The notes: generated by a model from the sequence alone, not told the origin. Shown: positions 13,523 to 21,791, counted from the stretch's first letter. The stretch is 21,881 nt of DNA from JAZDEY01 sp043808325 [NCBI: Candidatus Eiseniibacteriota bacterium] (GCA_043808325.1 JAZDEY010000071.1:1-21881); one strand, 5' to 3'. Program-made: numbers and translations.

Positions 13523-14410
13523 ATGATTCCGCGAGAGGTTCTGGAGAAGGTAAGAAGAATCGAAATCACGACCAGGTCGATGGTGAGGGATACCTTCGCC
13601 GGTCAGTATGAGAGCATCTTCAAGGGCCGCGGTATGGAGTTCGACGAAGTCCGAGAGTACCAAGCCGGCGATGACATAAGGACGATCGATTGGAACGTTA
13701 CGGCGCGGACCGGGTGGCTCCACGTCAAGAAGTATGTCGAAGAGCGTGAACTGACGGTGCTCATCGTGTTCGATGCGAGCGGTTCGTTTGATTTCGGCAC
13801 CGGCTCGCGCCTCAAGCGCGACCTTGCGGCCGAGATAGGCGCGGTGCTCGCCTTCGCCGCGATCAGGAACAGCGACAAAGTCGGACTCCTGATTTTCACG
13901 GACGAAATCGAGATCTTCGTGCCGCCCCGCAAGGGAAGCAAGCATGTCCTGCGCATCGTCCGCGAGATTCTTCACTTCACGCCCCACTCCAGGGGAACCA
14001 ACATCTCGCTTGCCCTCGAGTACGCCATGAAGGTCGTGAGGCGGCATAGCGTGATGTTCCTGATCTCGGATTTTCGGGATTCCGGCTATGGAAACGCGAT
14101 GCGGGTCGCAAACAAGAAACACGATCTTGTAGCCATTACGATCAGCGACCACAGGGAGCTCGAGATTCCGCCGGTGGGGTTGATCGAGGTCGAGGACGGA
14201 GAGACCGGGAAGCGCGCGATGCTTGACTTTAGGCGACCGGGGGCATCAGCGAGGTTCAAGCAGGTCGCCCAAGAACTGGCGGCTGAGCGCAAGGCGATCC
14301 TCTCTCGCGCCAAGGTCGATGAGATAGGCTTGAGGACCGATCAGGAATATGTTGAGCCTCTGATAAGATTCTTTCAGCAGAGAGAGCGAAGGCAGAAATG
14401 GCATTACTGA
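13523..14410 (+). CDS. DUF58-family VWA-like protein of the Bat operon
   Basis: The product has 295 residues from ATG 13523, preferred because GAGGGAG lies just upstream and 'MIPREVLEKVRRIEI' is the normal family opening. An upstream ATG at 13478 would add 15 residues of repetitive linker sequence. The DUF58 core is seen in 'FKGRGMEFDEVREYQAGDDI' and 'TIDWNVTARTG'. A VWA-like fold follows with a metal-site motif DASGS (84-88) and 'RGTNISLAL' as the threonine element. There is no signal peptide or membrane helix, so it is probably cytosolic and acts with MoxR. Its end overlaps the next gene by 13 bp, which implies translational coupling. Confidence 0.92.
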   Translation: MIPREVLEKVRRIEITTRSMVRDTFAGQYESIFKGRGMEFDEVREYQAGDDIRTIDWNVTARTGWLHVKKYVEERELTVLIVFDASGSFDFGTGSRLKRDLAAEIGAVLAFAAIRNSDKVGLLIFTDEIEIFVPPRKGSKHVLRIVREILHFTPHSRGTNISLALEYAMKVVRRHSVMFLISDFRDSGYGNAMRVANKKHDLVAITISDHRELEIPPVGLIEVEDGETGKRAMLDFRRPGASARFKQVAQELAAERKAILSRAKVDEIGLRTDQEYVEPLIRFFQQRERRQKWHY

Positions 14411-15474
14411 GACGAGCGGCGGTCGCATGCCTCGTGTGGCTTGCCGCTCTTGGGGTTTTCCCCGCGTGCGCTGGGAGCGAGCCGCCCCGGGCTGAAGCCG
14501 CCCCGGCCGTCCGGGCAATCGCGGTGGGCGATACTTTCAGGCTGGAGATCACGCTCACCTGGAGCGAGGGCTGCGATGTCAAGCCGATTGCGGTCCCCGA
14601 CAAAATCGGCAACTTCGTCGTGAAGGACATCGCCGAGGGTCCGGCCTTGGGTCCCGCCTCGGGCAGGGCCTCGGGCACGGCTGGGGGATCAAGCCGCAAG
14701 GTTTCGCTGGTTCTTACCTGCTTCGATACCGGCACGCAGACCGTGCCTGCGATTCCGATTGTTTACACGAATAAGGATGGTTCGGGCGGCACTATCGAGA
14801 CACCGCCGGTTGCGATCGAGGTCAAGAGCGTCCTTCCGGAGAACGCGAACGACATCCGGGATATCAAGCATCCGATCAGGGTGCCCAAGCGGTGGAAGGA
14901 CATTATCCTCAGTTACACCCTTATAGCCGGGCTCGCGGCTGCTGCTGCGCTCAGTGTGCTCATATCGTTCAAGCGTAGGGAAGAGATAGTCGGCGCCGTG
15001 AGAAAGATATGGAGCAGGCTGTCCGGCCCGATACGAAGACTGATCCTGTGGCTGCTTGTGCGCCTTGGGCTCCGGCGGCGTGCCGCGTCAGCGGCTTTCG
15101 ATATCTGCGTGGATGAGCCTGATCTCGTTCCGGCCGAGGCGGCCTTCAAGGAACTGGACCGAATAAGGGCCCTGGGTCTTCCCGAGCGCGCCATGACGAA
15201 GGAGTTTTACACGCTTGTCTCAGAGACCGTTCGCAGGTTCATTGAGAGACAATTCGGTGTGCTCGCGATGGAGTCTCCGACCTCACTCACGGTCGAGATG
15301 CTCGGGACGGTCGGTATCTCCGGCCAGGCGGTGGGTTTGACCGAAGGGGTGCTCGGCGAGAGCGATCTCGTCAAGTTTGCCAAGTTTACGCCGCCCCAGC
15401 ACGTGATTGATACCCTCCTCGAACGTGCGAGAGAGGTGGTGCGTGCGATGGCGGCCGAGGTGGTTGCGAGATGA
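14398..15474 (+). CDS. BatD/DUF4381-like single-span membrane protein of the Bat operon
   Basis: This 358-residue protein has a signal peptide ('ACLVWLAALGVFPACAG'), an extracytoplasmic beta-rich domain ('VGDTFRLEITLTWSEGCDV' to 'GTIETPPVAIEVKSV'), one membrane helix near 179-196 ('YTLIAGLAAAAALSVLIS'), then a cytosolic helical domain ('EAAFKELDRIRALGL', 'TKEFYTLVSETVRRFIERQF', 'DLVKFAKFTPP'). This layout is shared by BatD C-terminal halves and DUF4381-like proteins placed between DUF58 and BatA genes. The signal end 'FPAC' is only a poor lipobox. Between the strands it carries three 12-bp tandem units (14644-14679) coding ALGP/ASGR/ASGT. It overlaps both neighbours: 13 bp with DUF58, and ATGA with batA. 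Confidence 0.75.
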   Translation: MALLRRAAVACLVWLAALGVFPACAGSEPPRAEAAPAVRAIAVGDTFRLEITLTWSEGCDVKPIAVPDKIGNFVVKDIAEGPALGPASGRASGTAGGSSRKVSLVLTCFDTGTQTVPAIPIVYTNKDGSGGTIETPPVAIEVKSVLPENANDIRDIKHPIRVPKRWKDIILSYTLIAGLAAAAALSVLISFKRREEIVGAVRKIWSRLSGPIRRLILWLLVRLGLRRRAASAAFDICVDEPDLVPAEAAFKELDRIRALGLPERAMTKEFYTLVSETVRRFIERQFGVLAMESPTSLTVEMLGTVGISGQAVGLTEGVLGESDLVKFAKFTPPQHVIDTLLERAREVVRAMAAEVVAR

Positions 15475-16475
15475 GATTCGAACATCCACTTTTCCTTTTC
15501 GCTCTGGCGGCAATACCCCTGCTTTATCGGTTCGGCTACAAGGAAACCGCCAAGAAGGCCGTTGCCCTTGCATATTCCGATCTCGAATCGTTGGGCGGCG
15601 GGTTCAAGACTAAGGGCAATTACCGCCGACGCCTCTTCGTCCTGCGGGTTATCGCCCTGGTCCTAATCATATTCGCCCTGGCCCGGCCGCAGCTTGAGCG
15701 GGGCTTCGAGACCGTGAAATCGGAGGGCATAGACATCATGCTGGGCCTGGACATCTCGGGAAGCATGCGGGCCGAGGACTTCAAGCCCGATAACCGAATC
15801 TCGGTTGCCAAACAGGTTGTGGCCGATTTCGTCGCGAGGAACGGCAGCGATCGGATCGGCGTTGTCGCCTTCTCGGCCAAGAGCTTCACCCGGTGTCCGC
15901 TGACCTTGGATCACCAGGTCTTGAAGTCGCTGGTTGAGACTCTGGCCATCGGTATGATCGAGGACGGAACGGCAATCGGCCTCGCCCTCGCCAACTGCGT
16001 CGCCAGACTGGTCGATTCGGAGGCCAAGAGCAAGATCATCATCCTCTTGACCGACGGGATCAATAACCGCGGCGAGATCGATCCTCTGACCGGCGCGTCA
16101 CTCGCAAAGGCCGCAGGCATTAGGGTCTACACCATAGGTGTGGGCCGAGAGGGTGGGGCGCCTGTGCCGGTCCTGACACCGGATGGCCGGAAAGTCTATG
16201 CGCGCAATTCCGATGGCTCCCTCTATCTGGCTGAGCCCGATGAGCCGACCCTGAAGGAGATTGCCGCCATGACCGACGGCAAGTACTATCGAGCGACCGA
16301 TGAGAAAGCGCTTGACGATATCTACCGGCGGATAATCGAGATGGAGAAGAGCACCTTTGAAGTCAGGCATTTCACCCACAAACGGGAGCTGGCCAAGTAT
16401 GTTCTGCCGGTGGGCCTGCTGGCATTGCTTGCCGAGGTGGTGCTGGTGAGCACCCTGTGGAGGAAGATACCTTGA
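15471..16475 (+). CDS. batA: BatA-type VWA-domain membrane protein
   Basis: The 334-residue protein starts within the ATGA overlap with the previous gene. It has an N-terminal helix ('PLFLFALAAIPLLYRFGY'), a second helix ('VLRVIALVLIIFALARP'), and a VWA domain with the MIDAS motif DISGSM (94-99). Within that domain are 'DRIGVVAFSAKSFTRCPLT', 'EDGTAIGLAL' and 'IILLTDG'. A C-terminal helix near 311-330 ('YVLPVGLLALLAEVVLVSTL') follows. This is the Bacteroides aerotolerance BatA/BatB architecture with a complete metal site. The VWA domain probably faces the periplasm and takes part in a membrane complex assembled by MoxR. Confidence 0.92.
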   Translation: MRFEHPLFLFALAAIPLLYRFGYKETAKKAVALAYSDLESLGGGFKTKGNYRRRLFVLRVIALVLIIFALARPQLERGFETVKSEGIDIMLGLDISGSMRAEDFKPDNRISVAKQVVADFVARNGSDRIGVVAFSAKSFTRCPLTLDHQVLKSLVETLAIGMIEDGTAIGLALANCVARLVDSEAKSKIIILLTDGINNRGEIDPLTGASLAKAAGIRVYTIGVGREGGAPVPVLTPDGRKVYARNSDGSLYLAEPDEPTLKEIAAMTDGKYYRATDEKALDDIYRRIIEMEKSTFEVRHFTHKRELAKYVLPVGLLALLAEVVLVSTLWRKIP

Positions 16476-16503
16476 CGTCAAGCATCGCGGGGGGAAACAG
16501 GCC

Positions 16504-17508
16504 TTGGAATTAGGGAATCACGTTGCGATCTATTTCGTCTGGCTGGCTGCGGCCGGAGCGCTGCTCGTGGCCCTTGAGGTGATCTCGGCGAGGAAGTCGC
16601 TGGCGACATTCGTGGCTGCCGGCGTTTTGCCCAAGATAGTCAAGGGCTATTCCCGCCGGCGAAAGATTCTCAAGCGTGTTCTGGTTATTGCCGCCGTGGT
16701 TTTCATGATTCTCGCGTGGGCCATGCCTCGAGTGGGCAAGGGCATGAAGCTTGTGAAACGCGAAGGCGCCGACGTGGTGATAGCCCTGGACCTATCGGCA
16801 AGCATGCTCACCCGGGACGTCAAACCCAGCAGGATGGAGGTCGCCAAGCGGGCGGTGGAGACTTTGAGCGCTCGCCTGAGCGGGAATCGATTGGCGCTGG
16901 TGGGTTTTGCCGAGGCCGGTTTCATCTATTGCCCGCTGACCCTTGATGAATCGGCACTTGCCATGTTTGTCGACTACCTCACACCGGACGCCGTCACGGA
17001 TCAGGGAACAAACCTGGGAGCCGCGATTGACCAGTCGCTGCAGGCCCTTAGTATAAGCAGTGGAAAGGGTAAGGCGATCATTATGATCACCGACGGTGAG
17101 GACCACGGCGAGGGGGTCCAGCAGGCGATCAAGACAGCCCAGAGCGATGGAGTGCGCATTTACACCCTCGGCGTGGGGACCGAGGGCGGCGAGCCGATAC
17201 CGGTCTCCGATATGCGGGGCAGCATCACCGGCTATAAGCGGGATGGCCGGGATCAGGTTGTGGTTTCCAGGCTCGATACCGTCCTCCTGAGGGAGATCGC
17301 GCGGGCGACCGGGGGCGAGTGCCATATCCTGGGCGTGGGAGACAGAGAGATCTCAAAGGTTGCGGCAGGCATTCAGGATATTGAGAAGGGCGTGCTCGAA
17401 CAGAGATCATTCGAGCAGTACGTCGAGCTGTTCCAGATCCCGCTTGCCTTGTCGCTCCTCCTGCTGGCCGGGGAGACTCTCGTAGGAGACAGGAAACGCA
17501 ATGTGTAG
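16504..17508 (+). CDS. batB: BatB-type VWA-domain membrane protein
   Basis: The second 334-residue VWA protein is paralogous to batA. Its helices are 'AIYFVWLAAAGALLVALEVI' and 'VLVIAAVVFMILAWAMP'. The MIDAS motif is DLSASM (96-101), with 'NRLALVGFAEAGFIYCPLT', 'DQGTNLGAAI' and 'IIMITDGEDHGEG'. A C-terminal hydrophobic segment follows ('LFQIPLALSLLLLAGETL'). The start is TTG with ggggggaaa 8-15 nt upstream; no in-frame ATG fits the N-terminal helix better. The 28-bp gap after batA is the largest spacing inside the bat portion. It overlaps batC by 8 bp. BatA and BatB differ mainly in the length of loops around the metal site. Confidence 0.9.
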   Translation: MELGNHVAIYFVWLAAAGALLVALEVISARKSLATFVAAGVLPKIVKGYSRRRKILKRVLVIAAVVFMILAWAMPRVGKGMKLVKREGADVVIALDLSASMLTRDVKPSRMEVAKRAVETLSARLSGNRLALVGFAEAGFIYCPLTLDESALAMFVDYLTPDAVTDQGTNLGAAIDQSLQALSISSGKGKAIIMITDGEDHGEGVQQAIKTAQSDGVRIYTLGVGTEGGEPIPVSDMRGSITGYKRDGRDQVVVSRLDTVLLREIARATGGECHILGVGDREISKVAAGIQDIEKGVLEQRSFEQYVELFQIPLALSLLLLAGETLVGDRKRNV

Positions 17509-18238
17509 CCGAAGATACATCGGGCCGGCGCTCTACCTGCTGGTCGTTACCTTGGCCGCGGGTACACCCCTGGCTCTTACCCTGAGCGACAAGCTGCACG
17601 CGACCATCGAAAAAGGCAATCGTTACTACGACAAGGGGGAGCATGACGAAGCTCTCCAGGAGTACTTGAAGGCCCGGAAGCAGGATTCCTTGAGTGTGAT
17701 ACCGCAATTCAATGCCGGGGATGCCCTCTATAAGCTGGGCAAATTTCAGGAGGGCGCAAAGGAATTCTCTAAGACAGCGTCATCTTCAACTGATAGCATT
17801 TCAGCCATGAGCTACTACAATCTTGGAAATACGGCCTTCCGGGGCGGCGATTATGGCTCGGCTGCCGAGGCCTACAAGAAGGCGCTGCTTATCGATCCCA
17901 AGGATGAAGACGCAAAGTACAACCTCGAGTACGCCCTGAGGATGGTCAAGGAACAACAGCAACAACAGAACCAGAATCAGCAGAATCAAGACCAGAAGAA
18001 CCAGGACAAACAGAATCAGCAGGAGCAACAGAGCCAACAAGACCGGCAGAACCAGCCGGATCAATCCCAGGCTAAGGAACAGCAACAGCCTGGACAGAGC
18101 GGCCAGCCCCAGGGGGAGATGACCCCGGATGAACTCAAGCGCATTCTGGCCGCAATAGATGCGAGCGACCGGGAAACCCAGCAGGAGCTCTTGAAGAAAG
18201 CTGCTCGAACGCGGAGACTCTCAGACAAGGACTGGTAA
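17501..18238 (+). CDS. batC: BatC-type TPR protein with Gln/Asn-rich linker
   Basis: The product has 245 residues. It has an N-terminal signal or anchor ('IGPALYLLVVTLAAGTPLAL'), two to three TPR units from about 33 to 148 ('GNRYYDKGEHDEALQEYLKA', 'FNAGDALYKLGKFQEGAKEF', 'YNLGNTAFRGGDYGSAAEAY'), and an extreme Gln/Asn/Asp/Lys-rich linker at about 151-206. It ends in a short charged C-terminus ('MTPDELKRILAAIDASDRET'). TPRs act as protein-docking scaffolds, here probably for the BatA/BatB VWA proteins in the periplasm. The start overlaps the batB stop by 8 bp. A gene ending in a Q/N-rich tract plus a conserved tail is usual for BatC. Confidence 0.88.
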   Translation: MCSRRYIGPALYLLVVTLAAGTPLALTLSDKLHATIEKGNRYYDKGEHDEALQEYLKARKQDSLSVIPQFNAGDALYKLGKFQEGAKEFSKTASSSTDSISAMSYYNLGNTAFRGGDYGSAAEAYKKALLIDPKDEDAKYNLEYALRMVKEQQQQQNQNQQNQDQKNQDKQNQQEQQSQQDRQNQPDQSQAKEQQQPGQSGQPQGEMTPDELKRILAAIDASDRETQQELLKKAARTRRLSDKDW

Positions 18239-18242
18239 GAAG

Positions 18243-20033
18243 ATGGATGACATGCGGCACCTCGCCTTTGTGGTGTTCGCCGTGTTCGCCTTCACGCTTG
18301 CGATGGAAGGCGCCGCGAGTGCCGAGGACGTCCGTGTGGAAGCTGCGGTCGACCGGCAGAACGTGAGTGTGGGTGAGAACCTCAACCTCACCATAACCGT
18401 ATTTGGTGAGGGAAGGATATCCCAGCCGGACATGAGCACGCTCGATGGGTTTGAAATTGTGGGCAGTTCCAGCTATCAGAGTTTCTCACTCGTAAATGCC
18501 AGGATGTCGAAGTCGGTAAGCATCCAATATGCGCTCGCCGCCCTCAGGGAAGGCGAATTCACGCTCGGACCCTTCGCGGTGCGATCGGGAAACAAGATAT
18601 ATCAGACTCAGGCCATAGCTGTAAGAGTCACCAAAGGCGAACCATCACTTTCCCAGCCGGGCACGCCGTCGGGAGGTGAGGAACCTCGGCAGACCGGAGA
18701 TAAGGCGGTTATGGCTTATGCCACGGTCGACAAGAAACGAGCCTATGTCGGTGAGCAAATCACCTATATGCTGACCTTTGCCTACAGGGCGCGGGTTGAG
18801 GACTTCGCCTTTACCGAGCCTGATCACAAAGGCTTCTGGTTCGAGGATATCGGCCAGAGCGGGCCCGCGATCAAGGTGATAGACGGCGTCAGGTACTACG
18901 TAGTCACTAAGACCACGGCTTTCTTCCCCATCTCAAGCGGTCGATTCACGATTGGTGAGGCCGGAGCGAGATACATCGTCAGTGACGCCGATGCCTTTTC
19001 GCGGGATCCCTTTAGCCTCTTCAGGGGAGATCCATTTAGAAGAAGGGAGGGCGTGGCCAGGACCGATCCCGTCGAGATTGAGGTCTTGTCGCTGCCCGTT
19101 GAGGGGAAACCCTCCAATTTCTCCGGCGCGGTCGGGAGCTTCAATCTGAGCGTCGCCTCGAGCGCCAAAGAAGTCAGAGTGGGAGAGTCAGCCACCCTCT
19201 CGGTCAGGATCGCGGGGCGCGGCAACATCAAGTCGATCAGTGAGATTCCCTTGCCCAAGCTTGACGGCTTCAGGGTCTTCGCTCCCAAGGCGAGGGACTC
19301 GGTGCGGGTGGAGCAGAGCCGGGTCGGGGGCGCCAAGATCTTCGACCTGGTGCTGGTACCCGAGGCGATCGGCAGGCACGTGCTTGAGGGCTTTAGCCTT
19401 GCCTATTTCGATCCGGCGAAGGGCGCATACGTGAGGACCAGCGCCCCGCCGGTTGAGATCAGTGTGCTCGAGGGAGACGAATCGGCGATGCGTTCGCTCG
19501 CGGCAGGCGGCGAGCGACGGGTCCTGCGCCAGGACATAAGACACATCAAGCGAGGCCGGCGCATCAGGGACGACCTTGAACTGGCGCCGCCGGGAGCCGG
19601 AGGCGTCGTGTTCCGCTTGATGCCGATTGTAGTCGGCCTCGCCGGCGTTGGCGTAATGGTGAGGCGGCGGCATATGACGACGACGGGCAAGGCCAGGATG
19701 AGAAAGGCGTTCAGGGTTTTCGCAAGAGATCTTGTCGCTGCGGAGGAGGCCCTTGGGAGCGGTGACTGCGCCGGTGCCGCAACGATTGTCGCGAGGGCAA
19801 TCAGGGGCTACGTCGCCGCCAGGGCCGGCCTCGGTGAAGCCGCTGTCGATGCGGCCTCGATAAGCTCTATAGCGGGTATTCCTGAGGAGGTCCGGACGGC
19901 CATCAATGACCTGGTCACCAGTCTGGATCGTGTCCGGTTCGCACCGGTTACCTCCAGTACGACGGAAATGCGCGGCTTTATCGCCAGGGCTGAGCGGGTC
20001 ATGAAAAGGGTCGACGACGGATGGCGCGAATAG
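18243..20033 (+). CDS. batD: BatD-type oxygen-tolerance membrane protein
   Basis: The 596-residue protein has a signal peptide ('LAFVVFAVFAFTLAMEGAAS', cleavage near ASA-ED) and repeated extracytoplasmic beta domains. Typical BatD phrases are visible: 'VDRQNVSVGENLNLTITVFG', 'YVGEQITYMLTFAYRARVED', 'FWFEDIG' and 'VRVGESATLSVRIAGRGNIK'. One membrane helix follows near 455-474 ('FRLMPIVVGLAGVGVMV'), then a cytosolic helical tail of about 120 residues ('RVFARDLVAAEEALG', 'RAIRGYVAARAGLG', 'VTSLDRVRFAP'). That tail resembles the C-terminus of the smaller BatD-like protein earlier in the operon. It begins 4 bp after batC and overlaps batE by 13 bp. Confidence 0.9.
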   Translation: MDDMRHLAFVVFAVFAFTLAMEGAASAEDVRVEAAVDRQNVSVGENLNLTITVFGEGRISQPDMSTLDGFEIVGSSSYQSFSLVNARMSKSVSIQYALAALREGEFTLGPFAVRSGNKIYQTQAIAVRVTKGEPSLSQPGTPSGGEEPRQTGDKAVMAYATVDKKRAYVGEQITYMLTFAYRARVEDFAFTEPDHKGFWFEDIGQSGPAIKVIDGVRYYVVTKTTAFFPISSGRFTIGEAGARYIVSDADAFSRDPFSLFRGDPFRRREGVARTDPVEIEVLSLPVEGKPSNFSGAVGSFNLSVASSAKEVRVGESATLSVRIAGRGNIKSISEIPLPKLDGFRVFAPKARDSVRVEQSRVGGAKIFDLVLVPEAIGRHVLEGFSLAYFDPAKGAYVRTSAPPVEISVLEGDESAMRSLAAGGERRVLRQDIRHIKRGRRIRDDLELAPPGAGGVVFRLMPIVVGLAGVGVMVRRRHMTTTGKARMRKAFRVFARDLVAAEEALGSGDCAGAATIVARAIRGYVAARAGLGEAAVDAASISSIAGIPEEVRTAINDLVTSLDRVRFAPVTSSTTEMRGFIARAERVMKRVDDGWRE

Positions 20034-20839
20034 AGATGATAAGAAAAGTGTTGGGGCCGGCGATCCTGGTGGTCATAGGGATCATAGCGATCGTAGGGAT
20101 CGCAGGGATCGTATGTGTCGCCCCGGCCGGAGCCGGTCCGGAGGCCGACAATCTCGATGCACTCTTCGAGAAGGCGTGCGACCTTTACGAGAAGGGTGAC
20201 TTCGATTCGGCGCGTGTGGAGTTCGAAGCGATCGAATCTCAGGGCCTCAGGAATGCCTCGGTCTATTACAACCTCGGCAACTGCTATTACCGGGAGGGCG
20301 AGATCGGCAGAGCTGTGGCCGATTACCGGCGCGCGCTGATGCTTGCCCCCAGGGACGGCGACATAAAGGCGAATCTGGCTCTGGTGAGGGCCTCGGCCGG
20401 CAGCGGCGACACTACAGGCACTTATGGACGGGGTAGTGTTACCGGTCTTCCGATGCAGCTCGTCTCACCCAGGCAACTGCAGTCCACGTCTTACGGCGCC
20501 TATTACCTCGCCTCGATTTTCTTCCTGGGCGTGCTGTTCTTGAGAGATCGGGCGAGGCGGACGAGCGCATATGGGCTCGTGGCATGCGTCTTGGTGTTCG
20601 CTCTCGCCTTTGGGCTCTCGCGGTACGGCATCGCAAAGTTTAGGTCGGTCTCAGAGGCCGTGATCATTACCGATCAGGCTGAACTCAAGTCGGGCCCCGG
20701 AAATGCCTTCCAGGAAATCTCCACTCTGGCCGACGGCCTCGAGCTCCGTCTCCGCGCGCGGAGCGGTATGTGGGTCGAGGTCCAGCTGCCGACCGGTGAA
20801 GTCGGCTGGATAAGGGAAAAAGACCTCGAAACCATATAA
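20021..20839 (+). CDS. batE: BatE-type protein: TPR, two membrane helices, SH3b domain
   Basis: The 272-residue protein has an N-terminal hydrophobic signal or anchor ('VVIGIIAIVGIAGIVCV') encoded partly by a 9-bp tandem repeat. A TPR region follows at about 44-115 ('ACDLYEKGDFDSARVEFEAI', 'SVYYNLGNCYYREGEIGRAV'), then two membrane helices ('YYLASIFFLGVLFL', 'YGLVACVLVFALAFGLSRYG'), and a C-terminal bacterial SH3 domain ('AELKSGPGNAFQEISTLADG' to 'GEVGWIREKDLE'). SH3b domains commonly bind peptidoglycan or peptides. This is the standard last gene of Bat operons. Its TAA stop (20837-20839) overlaps the first bases of the inverted repeat that bounds the RAYT unit. Confidence 0.9.
   Translation: MARIEMIRKVLGPAILVVIGIIAIVGIAGIVCVAPAGAGPEADNLDALFEKACDLYEKGDFDSARVEFEAIESQGLRNASVYYNLGNCYYREGEIGRAVADYRRALMLAPRDGDIKANLALVRASAGSGDTTGTYGRGSVTGLPMQLVSPRQLQSTSYGAYYLASIFFLGVLFLRDRARRTSAYGLVACVLVFALAFGLSRYGIAKFRSVSEAVIITDQAELKSGPGNAFQEISTLADGLELRLRARSGMWVEVQLPTGEVGWIREKDLETI
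20074..20109 (+). repeat. Four tandem 9-bp units inside the batE signal segment
   Basis: Units catagggat, catagcgat, cgtagggat and cgcagggat follow one another exactly and encode the hydrophobic IGI/IAI/VGI/AGI stretch. Unit gain or loss would keep the frame and change the length of the membrane segment. Confidence 0.6.
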
Positions 20840-20860
20840 ATAGGAACACACCCCAATTTT
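20838..20860 (+). repeat. Left inverted repeat of the RAYT unit
   Basis: This is the left copy of the repeat containing 'acacacccca'. It overlaps the last two bases of the batE stop codon and runs into a small imperfect palindrome, cccaa-tt-ttggg (20852-20863). Confidence 0.7.
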
Positions 20861-21010
20861 GGGTTTCCCATCGGGACCAGGTGGTGTAAACTCAAGTCAC
20901 CCCCTAGCAGTTAATGCCAGCGCTATGCTGTTCCCCCATGGATCTCCAAGAGCGGAAAACATCCGCGCCAAGTTTGCCAGACCCATAGCCATTTCTTGGA
21001 GGGTTGACCG

Positions 21011-21676
21011 ATGCCGAGACTTGCAAGACTTGTGGCTCCTGGATTTCCTCACCACGTTGTACATCGCGGCAACAACCGAGAGCCAGTGTTCCTCAGTGAC
21101 CAAGACGTGGATAGGTATATTCGATTGTTAACCAGATACTCCCGCAAGTGGAGGTGTCCGGTTCTTGCCTACTGTCTCATGAGCAATCACGTGCACCTTC
21201 TGCTGAGACCCCAGGAAGGGCAGTCGTTGGCCAAGATGATGCAGGGCATATCCATGTGCTACGCACAACATATGAATAGACTGTGCTCAAGAACCGGCAG
21301 GCTTTGGGAGAGCAGGTACTACTCGTGCATAGTTGAGGACGAGACGCACCTGTGGACAGTCGCCCGGTACATCGAACAGAACCCTGTGCGAGCAGGTGTG
21401 GTTGAGACCGAGGAGGAGTTCCCATATTCGAGCGCACGAGCTCATATACTTGGAGTCAAAGATCATATACTAGGAGATGTTCTCCTCGATCAGACGCAAC
21501 AAGAAGACTACGTATCTTTCGTGAAGGTACAGACACCCGAACACGAACTCCTGGCCGTGAGAAATTCGATCAGAAGCGGACTTCCCCTCGGATCAAAAGA
21601 CTTCGCAGGCAAGATGGAGGATCTGCTCCAAAGGAAGCTTGTCATGAATCCCCGCGGTAGGCCGAAGAGAACATAG
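21011..21676 (+). CDS. REP-associated tyrosine transposase (Y1_Tnp/RAYT family)
   Basis: This 221-residue HUH single-strand transposase is of the IS200/IS605-related RAYT group. It has the N-terminal strand 'PHHVVHRGNNREPVF', the HUH-type metal motif 'MSNHVHLLLRP' (His60, His62), and the catalytic tyrosine in 'ARYIEQNPVRAGVV' (Tyr120). An additional C-terminal region of about 70 residues ends in basic 'NPRGRPKRT'. The start codon is supported by ggagg 10-14 nt upstream. RAYTs are usually single-copy, host-kept proteins that act on REP-like palindromes; the inverted repeats around it are its likely substrates. It lies 171 bp after batE, in the same direction, but is not part of that operon functionally. 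Confidence 0.92.
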   Translation: MPRLARLVAPGFPHHVVHRGNNREPVFLSDQDVDRYIRLLTRYSRKWRCPVLAYCLMSNHVHLLLRPQEGQSLAKMMQGISMCYAQHMNRLCSRTGRLWESRYYSCIVEDETHLWTVARYIEQNPVRAGVVETEEEFPYSSARAHILGVKDHILGDVLLDQTQQEDYVSFVKVQTPEHELLAVRNSIRSGLPLGSKDFAGKMEDLLQRKLVMNPRGRPKRT

Positions 21677-21707
21677 GTCCACCATCTGCGCCTCCACGAG
21701 CATCACG

Positions 21708-21730
21708 AAAATGGGGTGTGTCCCTATTTT
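21708..21730 (-). repeat. Right inverted repeat of the RAYT unit
   Basis: Read on the minus strand, aaaatagggacacaccccat matches the left repeat at 20838-20860 with one substitution and one indel. It begins 31 bp after the RAYT stop codon. Confidence 0.7.
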
Positions 21731-21749
21731 ACCTGTTTCTCTAGTGTAA

Positions 21750-21791
21750 TGTAACAATAATATCTTTACAATAATCATCGGCTATGTTACA
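21750..21791 (+). promoter_or_regulatory. AT-rich leader with 7-bp inverted repeat before the IS630 transposase
   Basis: The arms tgtaaca (21750-21756) and tgttaca (21785-21791) are exact reverse complements. Inside lie two direct copies of acaataat (21754-21761, 21768-21775). The stretch is much richer in AT than its surroundings and sits just upstream of the transposase ATG at 21801. It may be the IS terminal region, a promoter or an operator. Confidence 0.35.

Larger units (their letters stand above)
20838..21730 (+). mobile_element. RAYT (Y1 transposase) unit bounded by inverted repeats
   Basis: The segment between the batE stop and the IS630 leader holds only the RAYT gene. It is bounded by two inverted copies of a sequence of about 23 bp: aaataggaacacaccccaat on the left (from 20838) and, read on the minus strand, aaaatagggacacaccccat on the right (from 21730). 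The copies differ by one substitution and one indel. This is a REP-associated tyrosine transposase with its cognate flanking repeats. By eye the insert is less GC-rich than the bat operon, consistent with transfer. Confidence 0.7.
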
